From Pseudomonas sp. S35 (GTDB taxonomy: Bacteria; Pseudomonadota; Gammaproteobacteria; Pseudomonadales; Pseudomonadaceae), in the NCBI RefSeq assembly GCF_009866765.1, contig NZ_CP019431.1:6468001-6532000 (forward strand): a stretch of DNA of 64,000 nt. Direction: 5' to 3'. The position numbers were made by a program, and so were the translations under genes. Shown piece after piece: positions 47,378-56,729 of this stretch (the first letter of the stretch is position 1; each line of letters opens with the position of its first letter). Under the pieces are notes generated by a model, which saw only the letters and a list, made by a program, of their open reading frames with translations, ran no database searches and was not told where the DNA came from.

Positions 47378-48016
47378 ATGTACACACCCCGCGCCTTTGC
47401 CCTCGACGACTTGCCCGAACTCCAGCAACTGATCCAGCACACACGCCTGGCGCAGTTGGTGACCTTTGGCGAGCAAGGCCTGCAGGCCAGCCACTTGCCG
47501 CTGCTGCTCAACCCCGACGAAGGCCCCAACGGCACGCTCTACGGGCACCTGGCCAAGGCCAATCCGCAGTGGCGCGACCTGGAGAACGGCAGCGACGCCC
47601 TGGTGATTTTTGCGGGTGCCGAGGCCTATATCAGCCCGGCGTTTTACCCGGCCAAGGCCGAGCACGGCAAAGTGGTGCCGACCTGGAACTACATGGCGGT
47701 CCACGCGTACGGCAAGGCCGAAGTGTTCACCGACGCCGAGCGCCTGCTCGCGTTGGTCAGCGCCCTCACCGAGCGCCACGAAGCCGGTCGCGCCCAACCC
47801 TGGGCGGTCAGCGACGCGCCAGCCGACTACATTGACGGCATGCTCAAGGCCATCGTCGGCTTCGCCCTGCCGATCGAGCGCGTGATCGGCAAGCGCAAAC
47901 TCAGCCAGAACCGCAGCGCGGCAGATATCGCCGGCGTGCGCGAAGGCCTGGCCGCCAGCCACGACGTGCGTGACCAGACCCTCGCACGCTTTATTCCCCA
48001 AGGAGTTCCAGAATGA
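47378..48016 (+). CDS. PaiB-family FMN-binding protein
   Basis: Protein of 212 residues that starts MYTPRAFALDDLPELQQLI and contains ASHLPLLL, AYISPAFYPAKAEHGKVVPT and WNYMAVHAYGKAEV, the PaiB pattern of the FMN-binding split-barrel. In Bacillus PaiB is a negative regulator of sporulation and protease genes; in pseudomonads it is likely a flavin-binding or small-molecule modifying protein. It is divergent from the MocR gene and overlaps the next gene (ATGA at 48013), so the three genes 47378-49144 form an operon likely under MocR control. Confidence 0.88.
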   Translation: MYTPRAFALDDLPELQQLIQHTRLAQLVTFGEQGLQASHLPLLLNPDEGPNGTLYGHLAKANPQWRDLENGSDALVIFAGAEAYISPAFYPAKAEHGKVVPTWNYMAVHAYGKAEVFTDAERLLALVSALTERHEAGRAQPWAVSDAPADYIDGMLKAIVGFALPIERVIGKRKLSQNRSAADIAGVREGLAASHDVRDQTLARFIPQGVPE

Positions 48017-48459
48017 GCCCAATCGACATCCGCCTCGTCACCGCCGCCGACCACGCCGCCTGGCTGCCGCTGTGGCAGGCGTATTTGACGTTCTACAACA
48101 CCGAACTGCCGGATGCGGTGAGCCAAAGTACCTGGCAACGCCTGATCGATGCCAACGAGCCGACCCACTCGGCGCTGGCCTGGCAGGACGGCAAGGCGGT
48201 GGGTATGGTCAACTTCATCTATCACCGCTCCAACTGGAGCATCGAGAATTCGTGTTACCTGCAAGACCTGCTGGTGGACCCCGCTCAACGCAGTACCGGG
48301 GTTGGCCGCACACTGATCGAGTTCGTGTACACCACCGCCAAGGCGGACGGCTGCTGCAAGGTCCACTGGTTGACCCACGAGACCAACGCCACGGCGATCC
48401 AGCTGTACGAACGCATCGCCGAACGCCCTGGTTTCATCCAATTTCGCAAAGGCCTTTAA
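48013..48459 (+). CDS. GNAT-family N-acetyltransferase
   Basis: Protein of 148 residues of the GNAT fold. Motif A, the acetyl-CoA loop, reads CYLQDLLVDPAQRSTGVGRTL; motif B follows with VHWLTHETNATAIQLYERIA. The size and the QDLLVDP pattern fit the small diamine/amino-acid acetyltransferase-like group. Substrate unknown. The start overlaps the paiB-like stop. Confidence 0.9.
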   Translation: MSPIDIRLVTAADHAAWLPLWQAYLTFYNTELPDAVSQSTWQRLIDANEPTHSALAWQDGKAVGMVNFIYHRSNWSIENSCYLQDLLVDPAQRSTGVGRTLIEFVYTTAKADGCCKVHWLTHETNATAIQLYERIAERPGFIQFRKGL

Positions 48460-48469
48460 GGAGCGCAGC

Positions 48470-49144
48470 ATGTCCATTTCCCCCGCCGACTGGAAAGGCG
48501 TCCCGCCACCCAGCACCCACCTGCTGGAAGGGCGCTTCATCCGCCTGGAAAAACTCGACCCGGCGCGCCACGCCGATCAACTGTGGCACGCCCTCGAAGG
48601 CCCCGGCGCCGACCCCAAGCTGTGGGACTACTTGCCCTATGGCCCGTTTGCCGAGCGCGCCGCGTTCGATACCTGGCTGAACAACCACGCCGCCCATAGC
48701 GACCCGTACTTCTTCAGCGTGATCGACCGCGCCAGCGGCGAGGTGCAAGGCATCCTCAGCCTGATGTCCATCGTCCCGGCCCAGGGCCGCATCGAAATCG
48801 GCCACGTCACCTTCGGCGCGCCGATGCAACGCTCGCCGAAAAGCACCGAAGCCGTTTACCTGCTGGCCAAGTACGCATTCGACCAGGGCTACCGCCGCCT
48901 GGAATGGAAGTGCAACAACGGCAACGCCCGCTCCAAATACGCGGCCGAACGGTTGGGCTTCAGTTTTGAGGGCGTGTTCCGCCAGCACATGGTGGTCAAG
49001 GGGCAGAACCGCGACACCGCGTGGTATTCGATGCTGGATGGGGAGTGGCCAGCAGTGGGCGCGGGGTTTGAGGCGTGGTTGTCGCCACCCAACCAAACCG
49101 CCTCGGGTCAGTTGAAAGGCCTGGCGGAGTGCCGCCAGGCTTAA
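48470..49144 (+). CDS. GNAT acetyltransferase, RimJ/RimL-like
   Basis: Protein of 224 residues. Features: LLEGRFIRLEKLDPARHAD at the N-terminus, WDYLPYGPF, IEIGHVTFGAPMQRSPKSTE, and the late RLEWKCNNGNARSKYAAERLGFSFEGVFR, typical of RimJ/L-type N-acetyltransferases with a broad small-molecule range. A GGAG site lies before the ATG, 10 nt after the preceding stop. It is the last gene of the operon and converges with the methyltransferase gene, 3 nt between stops. Confidence 0.9.
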   Translation: MSISPADWKGVPPPSTHLLEGRFIRLEKLDPARHADQLWHALEGPGADPKLWDYLPYGPFAERAAFDTWLNNHAAHSDPYFFSVIDRASGEVQGILSLMSIVPAQGRIEIGHVTFGAPMQRSPKSTEAVYLLAKYAFDQGYRRLEWKCNNGNARSKYAAERLGFSFEGVFRQHMVVKGQNRDTAWYSMLDGEWPAVGAGFEAWLSPPNQTASGQLKGLAECRQA

Positions 49145-49147
49145 GCC

Positions 49148-50059
49148 TTACTTCAGCTTCTGGGCCAGCACCGCAATGTGCTCCGGCCCGATTCCGCAGC
49201 AACCGCCCAGGTGGCTGGCACCGCGCTTGTGCCAGTCCGCCGCCCACTGCAGGTAGCCCGGTGGGTCGAGGTCGTCGCGCAACGGGTCCAGGCCATCGTT
49301 GGCCGTGGCTTCCTTGGGCTGCGGCGGGAAGGCGTTGGCGTACGCACCGATCTGGATCGCCACGCCCAGGCGCTCGAAGGTCTGGCGCGCTGCGTCGATG
49401 GCTGCACCGATCACTTCCGGCTGGCTGCAATTGAACAGCAGTACCTGCACACCCAACTGCGCCGCCGCTTCGGCGGCGTCTGCCACCGGCTCGCCGGAAC
49501 GCAGGCGCGGGACGTCGTCGGTGTCTTCGTCCTTCAAGGTAAATGACAGCCAGAACGGCTTGCCATCCTGCGGCAGGCCGGCCTTGATCGCCTGCGCTTC
49601 GACGATCGAACTCTGGGTTTCCGCCAGCCACAGGTCGACATGGGGCGCCAGGCCCTGCACCAGAGGCGTCAGCAGTTCGGTCACCCGACCGGCCTCGAAC
49701 AGATCGGGGCGATACGAGCCAAACAACGGCGGCAGCGACCCGGCCACCCGCACGGGTTTGCCGGATGCATCCACTGCACGGCGCGCCAACTCACCCGCCA
49801 ACGCCGCCAGGGCTTGGCCTTCAGCCGCAAACCGCGCTTCACCGATATGAAACGGCACCACCGCGTAGCTGTTGCTGGTGATCACGTTCGCGCCGCTGTC
49901 GATGTAAGCGGCGTGTACCGCCTCCACCGCCTGCGGTGCTTCGCTCAAGGCCAACGCCGACCACTCCGGCTGACGGAACGGCGCGCCACGGCGTTGCAGT
50001 TCGCGGCCCATGCCACCATCGAGGATTACAGTTTTTTCGCCCATATGCTTTTTACTCAT
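49148..50059 (-). CDS. Homocysteine S-methyltransferase family protein
   Basis: Protein of 303 residues. It starts near VILDGGMGRELQRRG and has the zinc-binding cysteines: NCSQPEV (about residue 213) and GGCCGIGPEH at the C-terminus. Members make methionine from homocysteine using S-methylmethionine or a similar donor (MmuM-like). Start choice is uncertain: 50059 gives MSKKHMGEKT, while 50080 and 50044 are in frame. It is divergent from an amino-acid importer, which fits uptake of a sulfur compound, although this is inference. Confidence 0.88.
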   Translation of the reverse strand: MSKKHMGEKTVILDGGMGRELQRRGAPFRQPEWSALALSEAPQAVEAVHAAYIDSGANVITSNSYAVVPFHIGEARFAAEGQALAALAGELARRAVDASGKPVRVAGSLPPLFGSYRPDLFEAGRVTELLTPLVQGLAPHVDLWLAETQSSIVEAQAIKAGLPQDGKPFWLSFTLKDEDTDDVPRLRSGEPVADAAEAAAQLGVQVLLFNCSQPEVIGAAIDAARQTFERLGVAIQIGAYANAFPPQPKEATANDGLDPLRDDLDPPGYLQWAADWHKRGASHLGGCCGIGPEHIAVLAQKLK

Positions 50060-50156
50060 AAGCTTATGAAAATAACTCACTATGAGAGTCGTTCTTATAA
50101 CTATTTAATACGTTCAATTCCGTACATAACAACTCTTTTTTCTAAAGGTGTCCTTC

Positions 50157-50978
50157 GTGAAACTTAAACCCCTGGTGGCCCTGGGCCTGATGACACTGGC
50201 TGCCTCGACCCAAGCCTTCGGCGGGGCCACGCTGGAGCGGATAGAACAGAAAAAAGAGCTGGTGGGCGTGCTGATGGAAAGCTACCCGCCGTTCTCGTTC
50301 CTCAATGACCAGAACCAGCTCGATGGCTTCGACGTCGATGTAGCCAAGGCCGTGGCGCAGAAACTGGGCGTGAAGCTGCGCCTGGAGACGCCGTCCTGGG
50401 ACGTGATCGCCGCCGGCCGCTGGAGCGGGCGCTACGACATCTGCATCTGCTCGATGACCCCGAGCAAGGCCCGCGCCGAAGTGTTTGATTTCCCGGTGGA
50501 GTACTACGCCTCCCCGGCCGTGATCGTGGTCAATGCCAAGGATGACCGCATCCACGCCGCCAAGGACCTGAGCGGCAAGAAAGTCGGCCTCACCAGCGCC
50601 TCCAGCTATGAAAGCTACCTGAACAAGAACCTGGTGATCGAAGGCGCCGAAGACACACAGTTGCAGTACCCGTTCGAGGACGTGCAGATCGCCCCGTACG
50701 ACACCGACAATATCGCCTTCCAGGATCTGGGCCTGGGCGCCGGCGTGCGCCTGGATGCAATCCTCACCAACCTGGTCACCGCCCAACCGCGCCTGACCCA
50801 GGACAAGCGTTTCAAGCTGGCTGGCGAACCGCTGTACTCGGAACCCAACTCGGTGGCCATCGAAAAAGGCGACGCCGCGTGGGACAGCAAAGTGCGTGAG
50901 GTGTTTGCCCAGCTTAAACAGGACGGCACCTTGAGCAAGCTGTCGCAAAAATGGATCGGCGCTGATATCAGCCGATGA
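50157..50978 (+). CDS. Amino-acid ABC transporter substrate-binding protein
   Basis: Periplasmic binding protein of 273 residues with a signal peptide (LVALGLMTLAASTQAFG). SBP family 3 marks: GVLMESYPPFSFLNDQNQLD, GFDVDVAKAVAQKLGVKL and the ligand-binding RYDICICSMTPSKARAE. The start is GTG at 50157 with AAAGG 9 nt upstream; GTG 50148 would lie on top of that site. It is coupled to the permease (ATGA at 50975). Ligand not readable; a sulfur amino acid is suggested by the divergent methyltransferase. Confidence 0.9.
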   Translation: MKLKPLVALGLMTLAASTQAFGGATLERIEQKKELVGVLMESYPPFSFLNDQNQLDGFDVDVAKAVAQKLGVKLRLETPSWDVIAAGRWSGRYDICICSMTPSKARAEVFDFPVEYYASPAVIVVNAKDDRIHAAKDLSGKKVGLTSASSYESYLNKNLVIEGAEDTQLQYPFEDVQIAPYDTDNIAFQDLGLGAGVRLDAILTNLVTAQPRLTQDKRFKLAGEPLYSEPNSVAIEKGDAAWDSKVREVFAQLKQDGTLSKLSQKWIGADISR

Positions 50979-51745
50979 GCTTTCGCGTACGGCTTTACCT
51001 GACCTGGGCGGCGCTGTTCGTGCTGTTTGCGAGCTTCTTCCTGAGCTTTGACCTGAAGTTCTCGATCATCCTCGACAAGCTGCCCAACCTGGTCGGCCTG
51101 CACCTGGCGCCCAACGGCTTTTTGCAAGGCGCGGCGCTGACGGTGTTTTTGTGCCTGTGCTCGATGGTGGCCTCGTCGGTGCTGGGCTTTATCACCGCGC
51201 TGGGGCGTCTGTCGAAAAGTGCCGTGGCGTTTGGCATCGCCAGCTTCTACGCCTCGTTCTTTCGCGGCACGCCGCTGCTGATCCAGATCCTGCTGATCTA
51301 CCTGGGCCTGCCGCAACTGGGCCTGGTGCCGGGCGCCATCGTCGCCGGGATCATCGCGTTGTCGCTGAACTATGGCGCCTACCTGAGCGAAATCTTCCGC
51401 GCCGGTATCCTCGGCGTACCCCACGGCCAGCGCGAAGCCGCCCTGGCGCTGGGCATGCGCGACAGTGCGATCTTCTGGCACGTCACCCTGCCCCAGGCCA
51501 TGCGCACCATTGTTCCGCCCGCCACCAACCAGTTCATCTCCATGCTCAAGGATTCGTCCCTGATCTCGGTGATGGGCGTGTGGGAAGTGATGTTCCTGGC
51601 GCAATCCTATGGGCGCTCAAGCTACCGCTACATTGAGATGCTCACCACGGCCGCGATTATCTACTGGGTGATGTCCCTCGGGCTGGAACTGATCCAGGCG
51701 CGGATGGAACGCCACTATGGCAAAGGGTATGCAAGGCGTGGGTAA
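50975..51745 (+). CDS. Amino-acid ABC transporter permease (HisM/GlnP type)
   Basis: Membrane protein of 256 residues with about five hydrophobic segments. The EAA motif is GVPHGQREAALALGMRDSAI and the segment FYASFFRGTPLLIQILLIYLG is typical of the HisMQ family. It overlaps the binding-protein gene. No ATPase gene follows, so the importer must share one. Confidence 0.92.
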   Translation: MSFRVRLYLTWAALFVLFASFFLSFDLKFSIILDKLPNLVGLHLAPNGFLQGAALTVFLCLCSMVASSVLGFITALGRLSKSAVAFGIASFYASFFRGTPLLIQILLIYLGLPQLGLVPGAIVAGIIALSLNYGAYLSEIFRAGILGVPHGQREAALALGMRDSAIFWHVTLPQAMRTIVPPATNQFISMLKDSSLISVMGVWEVMFLAQSYGRSSYRYIEMLTTAAIIYWVMSLGLELIQARMERHYGKGYARRG

Positions 51746-51901
51746 AGATCAGTAGCGTCATAGTAATCAGCCCTAGGGTGCAGCGTGCTTAATCGCAGCG
51801 CACTAGAGACATCTCCCGCAAGCGAGCGGCACCGGGACTGACAGTTATCCCACCCCACCCCCGCTAAATTCCCCGCCTCATACATCAAGAGGTGGGTTTA
51901 C

Positions 51902-53215
51902 ATGCCGCTCATACCGAAACAACTCGCGCTCGCCATGACCCTGATACTGGGAGCCACCAGCGCTCAATACGTCCAGGCACGAGGCGACATGGAGCCAGAG
52001 CAAGACACCGATGAGCCACTTTTCGTCCATCGGGGCAAGGCAGATGCGCCTATCAAACCAGCGTTCCACAGACCAGACTTCCGGTTCGCCAACCAGGCCG
52101 TCAGTCAGAATGCCCTGAGTGCCGCCCGTGCGCTCGACTCTACTGTGCAAGCAGCACTGGCCTCGGACGAGGTGGACTATGGGACAAAACAAGACATTAG
52201 ACGGTATCTCTGGAGACTGAACGGACTGGAGCCGGGCCAATTGGGCGTGGTACTTGAACAGTTGGCGGGTAGCCAGAACGCCAACTTGGGCACCGCCACC
52301 CAAAACAACATGAGGCAGCTCAATGCCAGCCTGTTGTCGGCAATACGTCAGGTGGATGGCGACACCCAAGAAGGCGGGCGCGTGTGGTTCCAGGCCCTGG
52401 GTAATACCGGCAAGCTGGATGCTCAAGACGGCAACGACGGTTTGAAGCAACGTGACAAAGGGCTGTTGCTGGGTGCCGACTGGTCGATAGACCACGTCTG
52501 GCGGGCGGGTGCCGTCGGTGGCAAGTCTGACAGCGACCTGAGCGCCAAGCGCTTCAAGGGCGAAGTGGACAGCTGGCACCTCGGCGCGTATGGCGTTCGC
52601 CAGGACGGCCCCCTGGCGTTGCGCCTGGGGGCACTCTACAGCCGCCATGCTGGGCAGAATAAACGTGCCGTCGACGTCAACTTCCTGGACCATCGCGAAA
52701 ACCTGACGGGCAGCTACAAAGCCCAGAGCCAGAACATTTTCGCCGAGACGGGTTATCAGATCGATACCGGCGGCTTGCGCGCCGAGCCCTTTGCCGGTGT
52801 AGGGTTCCAGCGTTATCACCGTGACCGCTTCCAGGAAAAGGGCGGCCATACCGCGCTGAACGTCGGCTCGCAGACCCAGCAAAACCTCAGCAGCACCTTC
52901 GGCCTCCGATTGACCAAAGACTTTAGCCTGGACAACCAACTGACCCTCACACCGCACCTGAGCACCAGTTGGAAACATCTGTATGGCAACGTCGACAGCA
53001 GCGTTCGCCAGTCGTTTGCATGGGAAGAAATCGCGAGTTTCACCGAAGGATTCACCATCGGTGGCACCTCCCTGGACCGTAACAGCCTGGCGATGCGCAC
53101 CGGCCTGGACATGGCGCTGTCGAATGAACACAGCGTCGGCCTGACCTATTCCGCAGAGTTCGGCAGCAACAGTCGCAACCAGGGCTTGATGGGCCAGTGG
53201 GCAATGGCGTTCTAA
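51902..53215 (+). CDS. Autotransporter beta-barrel protein with short passenger
   Basis: Protein of 437 residues with a signal peptide (LALAMTLILGATSAQYVQA). The segment of about 25-160 is mostly helical and short; the C-terminal ~280 residues form an autotransporter barrel (VWFQALGNTGKLDAQDG, then alternating strands, ending GQWAMAF with terminal Phe). Usually the passenger is several hundred residues with beta-helix repeats; here none is seen. AAGAGGTG lies before the ATG. It converges with the pyc operon. Confidence 0.85.
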   Translation: MPLIPKQLALAMTLILGATSAQYVQARGDMEPEQDTDEPLFVHRGKADAPIKPAFHRPDFRFANQAVSQNALSAARALDSTVQAALASDEVDYGTKQDIRRYLWRLNGLEPGQLGVVLEQLAGSQNANLGTATQNNMRQLNASLLSAIRQVDGDTQEGGRVWFQALGNTGKLDAQDGNDGLKQRDKGLLLGADWSIDHVWRAGAVGGKSDSDLSAKRFKGEVDSWHLGAYGVRQDGPLALRLGALYSRHAGQNKRAVDVNFLDHRENLTGSYKAQSQNIFAETGYQIDTGGLRAEPFAGVGFQRYHRDRFQEKGGHTALNVGSQTQQNLSSTFGLRLTKDFSLDNQLTLTPHLSTSWKHLYGNVDSSVRQSFAWEEIASFTEGFTIGGTSLDRNSLAMRTGLDMALSNEHSVGLTYSAEFGSNSRNQGLMGQWAMAF

Positions 53216-53241
53216 GCCACGTGGGGGCCGGATAATCAGGC

Positions 53242-53268
53242 AAAAAAAAGGGGAGCACCTGCTCCCCC
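53242..53268 (-). terminator. Terminator of the pycA-pycB operon
   Basis: On the minus strand a GGGGAGCA/TGCTCCCC stem (53250-53267) is followed by eight T (53249-53242). It lies 31 nt after the pycB stop. Confidence 0.85.
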
Positions 53269-53298
53269 GAGGATTAAACGGTAGTGTCGAAGGCTGTA

Positions 53299-55107
53299 TC
53301 AGCCTTCGATTTCAATCAGGATTTCGCCAGGGTTCACCCGGTCGCCCTTGGCCACGTGAACGGCAGTCACCTTGCCGGCAATCGCTGCCTGCACTTCGGT
53401 TTCCATCTTCATGGCCTCGGTGATCAGCACTGCCTGGCCGGCCTTGACCACGTCGCCTTCCTTGACCAACACGTCGACGATATTGCCTGGCATCGCGGTA
53501 CTGACATGCCCTGGCTCGCTGGCCTGCTTGCGCTTGCTGCTGCCGCCGCCGACGAACTCATTGAGCGGTTCGAACACCACTTCTTCGGGCATGCCGTCGA
53601 TGGACAGGTAGAAGTGGCGCTTGCCTTCGGCTTTCACGCCGACACCGGTGATGTCCACGCGGTAGCTTTCACCGTGCACGTCGATGACGAACTCGGTCGG
53701 CACGCCTTCGCCACCGGCACGGGCAACGCCGCCGGCTTCAGGGATTGGCAACAGCACTTCCGGGGCCAAGGTGCCGGCGTCGCGTTCTTCGAGGAACTTG
53801 CGGCCAATGTCCGGGAACATGGCGTAGGTCAGCACGTCTTCTTCGGACTTGGCCAGCGCGCCGATTTCACCGCGCAGCTTGGTCATCTCTGGCTTGAGCA
53901 AGTCGGCTGGGCGCACGTCGATCACTTCTTCGCTGCCGATGGCCTGGCGACGCAGCTTCTCGTTCACGGTGCCCGGCGCTTTGCCGTAGCCGCCTTGCAG
54001 GTACAGCTTCACTTCGTTGGTGATGGTCTTGTAACGCTCGCCGGCCAACACGTTGAAGAACGCCTGGGTGCCGACGATCTGCGACGTGGGCGTGACCAGT
54101 GGCGGGAAGCCAAGGTCTTCACGCACACGCGGGATTTCGGCCAGCACTTCGCTCATGCGGTTGAGCGCGCCCTGCTCTTTCAATTGGTTGGCCAGGTTGG
54201 AAATCATCCCGCCCGGGACCTGGTTGACTTGCACGCGGGTGTCGACGGCGGTGAATTCGCTTTCGAACTGGTGGTACTTCTTGCGCACGGCATAGAAGTA
54301 CAGGCCGATCTCTTGCAGCAGCTCCAGGCTCAGGCCGGTGTCGAATTCGCTGCCCTTAAGGGCGGCGACCATCGACTCGGTGCCCGGGTGGCTGGTGCCC
54401 CAGGCGAAGCTGGAGATAGCGGTGTCGATATGGTCGGCACCGTTTTCGATGGCCTTGAGTTGGCACATCGCGGCCAAGCCGGCGGTGTCGTGGGAGTGGA
54501 TGAAGATCGGCAGGTTCTGCTCGGCCTTCAACGCCTTGACCAGTTCGCCGGTGGCGTACGGCGTCAGCAGGCCAGCCATGTCCTTGATCGCGATCGAGTC
54601 GCAACCCATGGATTCCAACTGCTTGGCCTGGGCCACGAACGCTTCGATGGTGTGCACCGGGCTGGTGGTGTAGGCGATGGTGCCCTGGGCATGTTTGCCG
54701 GCCGCTTTCACCGCTTCGATGGCCACGCGCAGGTTACGCACGTCATTCATGGCGTCGAAGATGCGGAACACGTCGATACCGTTGACGGCGGCCTTGGCCA
54801 CGAAGGCTTTGACCACGTCGTCGCTGTAGTGGCGGTAGCCCAGCAGGTTCTGGCCACGCAGCAGCATTTGCAGGCGGGTGTTAGGCAACGCGGCGCGCAG
54901 TTTGCGCAGGCGCTCCCACGGGTCTTCTTTCAAAAAACGTACGCAGGCGTCGAAGGTCGCGCCGCCCCACACTTCCAGGGACCAGTAGCCGACTTTGTCG
55001 AGCTTGTCGCAGATCGGCAGCATGTCGTCGGTGCGCATGCGAGTGGCCAGCAACGATTGGTGGGCGTCGCGCAGGATGGTGTCGGTGACAAAGATTTTCT
55101 TGGACAT
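53299..55107 (-). CDS. pycB: Pyruvate carboxylase subunit B (oxaloacetate decarboxylase alpha-like)
   Basis: Protein of 602 residues. The carboxyltransferase domain starts FVTDTILRDAHQSLLATRMR, includes the metal-binding HSHDTAGLAA, and leads to a PYC_OADA domain. The C-terminal biotinyl domain has the lysine motif EAMKMETEV. With PycA it carboxylates pyruvate to oxaloacetate to refill the TCA cycle. Without oadB/G sodium-pump genes nearby it is not an oxaloacetate decarboxylase. ATG 55107 (MSKKIFV) is chosen; the frame opens 5 codons earlier. It lies 11 nt after pycA. Confidence 0.93.
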   Translation of the reverse strand: MSKKIFVTDTILRDAHQSLLATRMRTDDMLPICDKLDKVGYWSLEVWGGATFDACVRFLKEDPWERLRKLRAALPNTRLQMLLRGQNLLGYRHYSDDVVKAFVAKAAVNGIDVFRIFDAMNDVRNLRVAIEAVKAAGKHAQGTIAYTTSPVHTIEAFVAQAKQLESMGCDSIAIKDMAGLLTPYATGELVKALKAEQNLPIFIHSHDTAGLAAMCQLKAIENGADHIDTAISSFAWGTSHPGTESMVAALKGSEFDTGLSLELLQEIGLYFYAVRKKYHQFESEFTAVDTRVQVNQVPGGMISNLANQLKEQGALNRMSEVLAEIPRVREDLGFPPLVTPTSQIVGTQAFFNVLAGERYKTITNEVKLYLQGGYGKAPGTVNEKLRRQAIGSEEVIDVRPADLLKPEMTKLRGEIGALAKSEEDVLTYAMFPDIGRKFLEERDAGTLAPEVLLPIPEAGGVARAGGEGVPTEFVIDVHGESYRVDITGVGVKAEGKRHFYLSIDGMPEEVVFEPLNEFVGGGSSKRKQASEPGHVSTAMPGNIVDVLVKEGDVVKAGQAVLITEAMKMETEVQAAIAGKVTAVHVAKGDRVNPGEILIEIEG

Positions 55108-55118
55108 TGTTGTATTCC

Positions 55119-56534
55119 TCACAGGCCTGCGTGGGCGGCGATGGCGGCGGCGATGGCCAGGGCCAGCTCTTCGGGTTTGCGCTTGATCGAGTAGTTGGTC
55201 AGCTCAGGGTGGGCTTCAACGAAGCTGGTGTTGAACTGGCCACTGCGGAATTCCGGGTTGCGCAGGATTTCCTGATAGTACGCGGCGGTAGTCTTCACGC
55301 CTTGCAGGCGCATGTCGTCCAGGGCACGCAGGCCGCGGTCCATAGCTTCTTCCCAGGTCAACGCCCACACCACCAGTTTCAGGCACATGGAGTCGTAGAA
55401 CGGCGGGATGGTGTAGCCGGTGTAGATCGCCGTGTCGGTGCGCACGCCGGGGCCGCCGGGCGCGTAGTAGCGGGTGATCTTGCCGAAGCTGGGAAGAAAG
55501 TTGTTTTTCGGGTCTTCGGCGTTGATGCGAAACTGCAACGCGAAACCACGGTGCTGGATGTCTTCCTGCTTCACCGACAGCGGCAGGCCCGAGGCGATGC
55601 GGATCTGTTCACGAACGATGTCGATCCCGGTGATTTCCTCGGTGATGGTGTGTTCCACCTGCACCCGGGTGTTCATCTCCATGAAGTACACCTCGCCCTC
55701 GGCGAGCAGGAACTCCACGGTGCCGGCGTTCTCGTAGCCCACGGCCTTGGCGGCGCGCACCGACAGGTCACCGATGTAGGCGCGCTGTTCAGGGGTCAAC
55801 TGTGGGCTTGGGGCGATTTCGATGAGCTTCTGGTTGCGACGCTGGATCGAGCAATCGCGCTCGAACAGGTGCACCACGTTGCCAAAGCTGTCACCGAGGA
55901 TCTGCGCCTCGATGTGCTTGGGATTGACGATGCATTTTTCCAGGAAGACTTCCGCCGAACCGAACGCCTTGGTGGCTTCGGAGATGACGCGGGGGAAGGC
56001 TTGTTCAAGTTCTTCGCGACTGTTGCAACGCCGAATCCCGCGACCGCCACCACCGGAAGTGGCCTTGAGCATCACCGGGTAACCGATGCGGTCGCCTTCG
56101 GTGAGGGCTTCGGCGATGTCGGCGACGTTGCCTTCGGTGCCTGGCGTAACCGGTACACCGGCCTTGATCATGCTGCGGCGCGCTTCGGTCTTGTCGCCCA
56201 TGCGGCGGATCACTTCAGCGGACGGGCCGATGAACTTGATCCCACGCTCGGCGCAGATGTCTGCCAGCTCGGCGTTTTCCGACAGGAAACCGTAGCCGGG
56301 GTGCAATGCATCGCAGCCGGTTTCCACGGCCAGGTTCACCAACTTGCGCGGGTTCAGGTAACCGGCCAAAGGCTCGGCACCAATGCTGTGGGCTTCGTCG
56401 GCACGTTTAACGTGCAACGCGTGGCGGTCGGCGTCGGAATAGACCGCGACCGAGCGAATGCCCATCTCGGCGCAGGCACGCACGATTCGTACGGCAATTT
56501 CACCACGGTTGGCGATCAGGATCTTTTTTATCAC
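55119..56534 (-). CDS. pycA: Pyruvate carboxylase subunit A (biotin carboxylase)
   Basis: ATP-grasp biotin carboxylase of 471 residues. It starts MIKKILIANRGEIAVRIVRA and has the ATP loop SGGGGRGIRRC, the catalytic MEMNTRVQVEHTITEE and RINAEDP. It carboxylates the biotin on PycB. It is distinguished from AccC by the neighbour pycB and the absence of accB. It is the first gene of the operon and divergent from a LysR gene. Confidence 0.93.
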   Translation of the reverse strand: MIKKILIANRGEIAVRIVRACAEMGIRSVAVYSDADRHALHVKRADEAHSIGAEPLAGYLNPRKLVNLAVETGCDALHPGYGFLSENAELADICAERGIKFIGPSAEVIRRMGDKTEARRSMIKAGVPVTPGTEGNVADIAEALTEGDRIGYPVMLKATSGGGGRGIRRCNSREELEQAFPRVISEATKAFGSAEVFLEKCIVNPKHIEAQILGDSFGNVVHLFERDCSIQRRNQKLIEIAPSPQLTPEQRAYIGDLSVRAAKAVGYENAGTVEFLLAEGEVYFMEMNTRVQVEHTITEEITGIDIVREQIRIASGLPLSVKQEDIQHRGFALQFRINAEDPKNNFLPSFGKITRYYAPGGPGVRTDTAIYTGYTIPPFYDSMCLKLVVWALTWEEAMDRGLRALDDMRLQGVKTTAAYYQEILRNPEFRSGQFNTSFVEAHPELTNYSIKRKPEELALAIAAAIAAHAGL

Positions 56535-56657
56535 TTGGAAATTCCCTTGAGCCGATTGCTGCGTTCTTCGACCCGCTGGAGCCGGGTCGGCGCGTGACTA
56601 AATGTTTCATGACAGTCGCGAGACACACACTAAGCCCCAGCAGGGATTAACAAAAAT

Positions 56658-56693
56658 CAATAATTATTGGGTTGTGTATAAGTAAAGACTTAT
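56658..56693. promoter_or_regulatory. Two palindromes between pycA and the LysR gene
   Basis: CAATAATTATTG (56658-56669) is a perfect palindrome. ATAAGT-AAAG-ACTTAT (56678-56693) is another. Both lie in the 195-nt divergent region, and such symmetric AT-rich sites are typical LysR-type binding sites. Confidence 0.5.
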
Positions 56694-56729
56694 AGTCAGC
56701 GCATCACGGTCGGGGCAGGAATTTGAATT

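Noticed and set aside
50060..50156. SAM or cobalamin riboswitch before the methionine-related genes
   Set aside because: The divergent region is under 100 nt and AT-rich, with no conserved aptamer core.
53299..55107. Sodium-pumping oxaloacetate decarboxylase
   Set aside because: Sequence is similar to OadA, but oadB and oadG are missing and a biotin carboxylase subunit is in the same operon, so pyruvate carboxylase is the better call.
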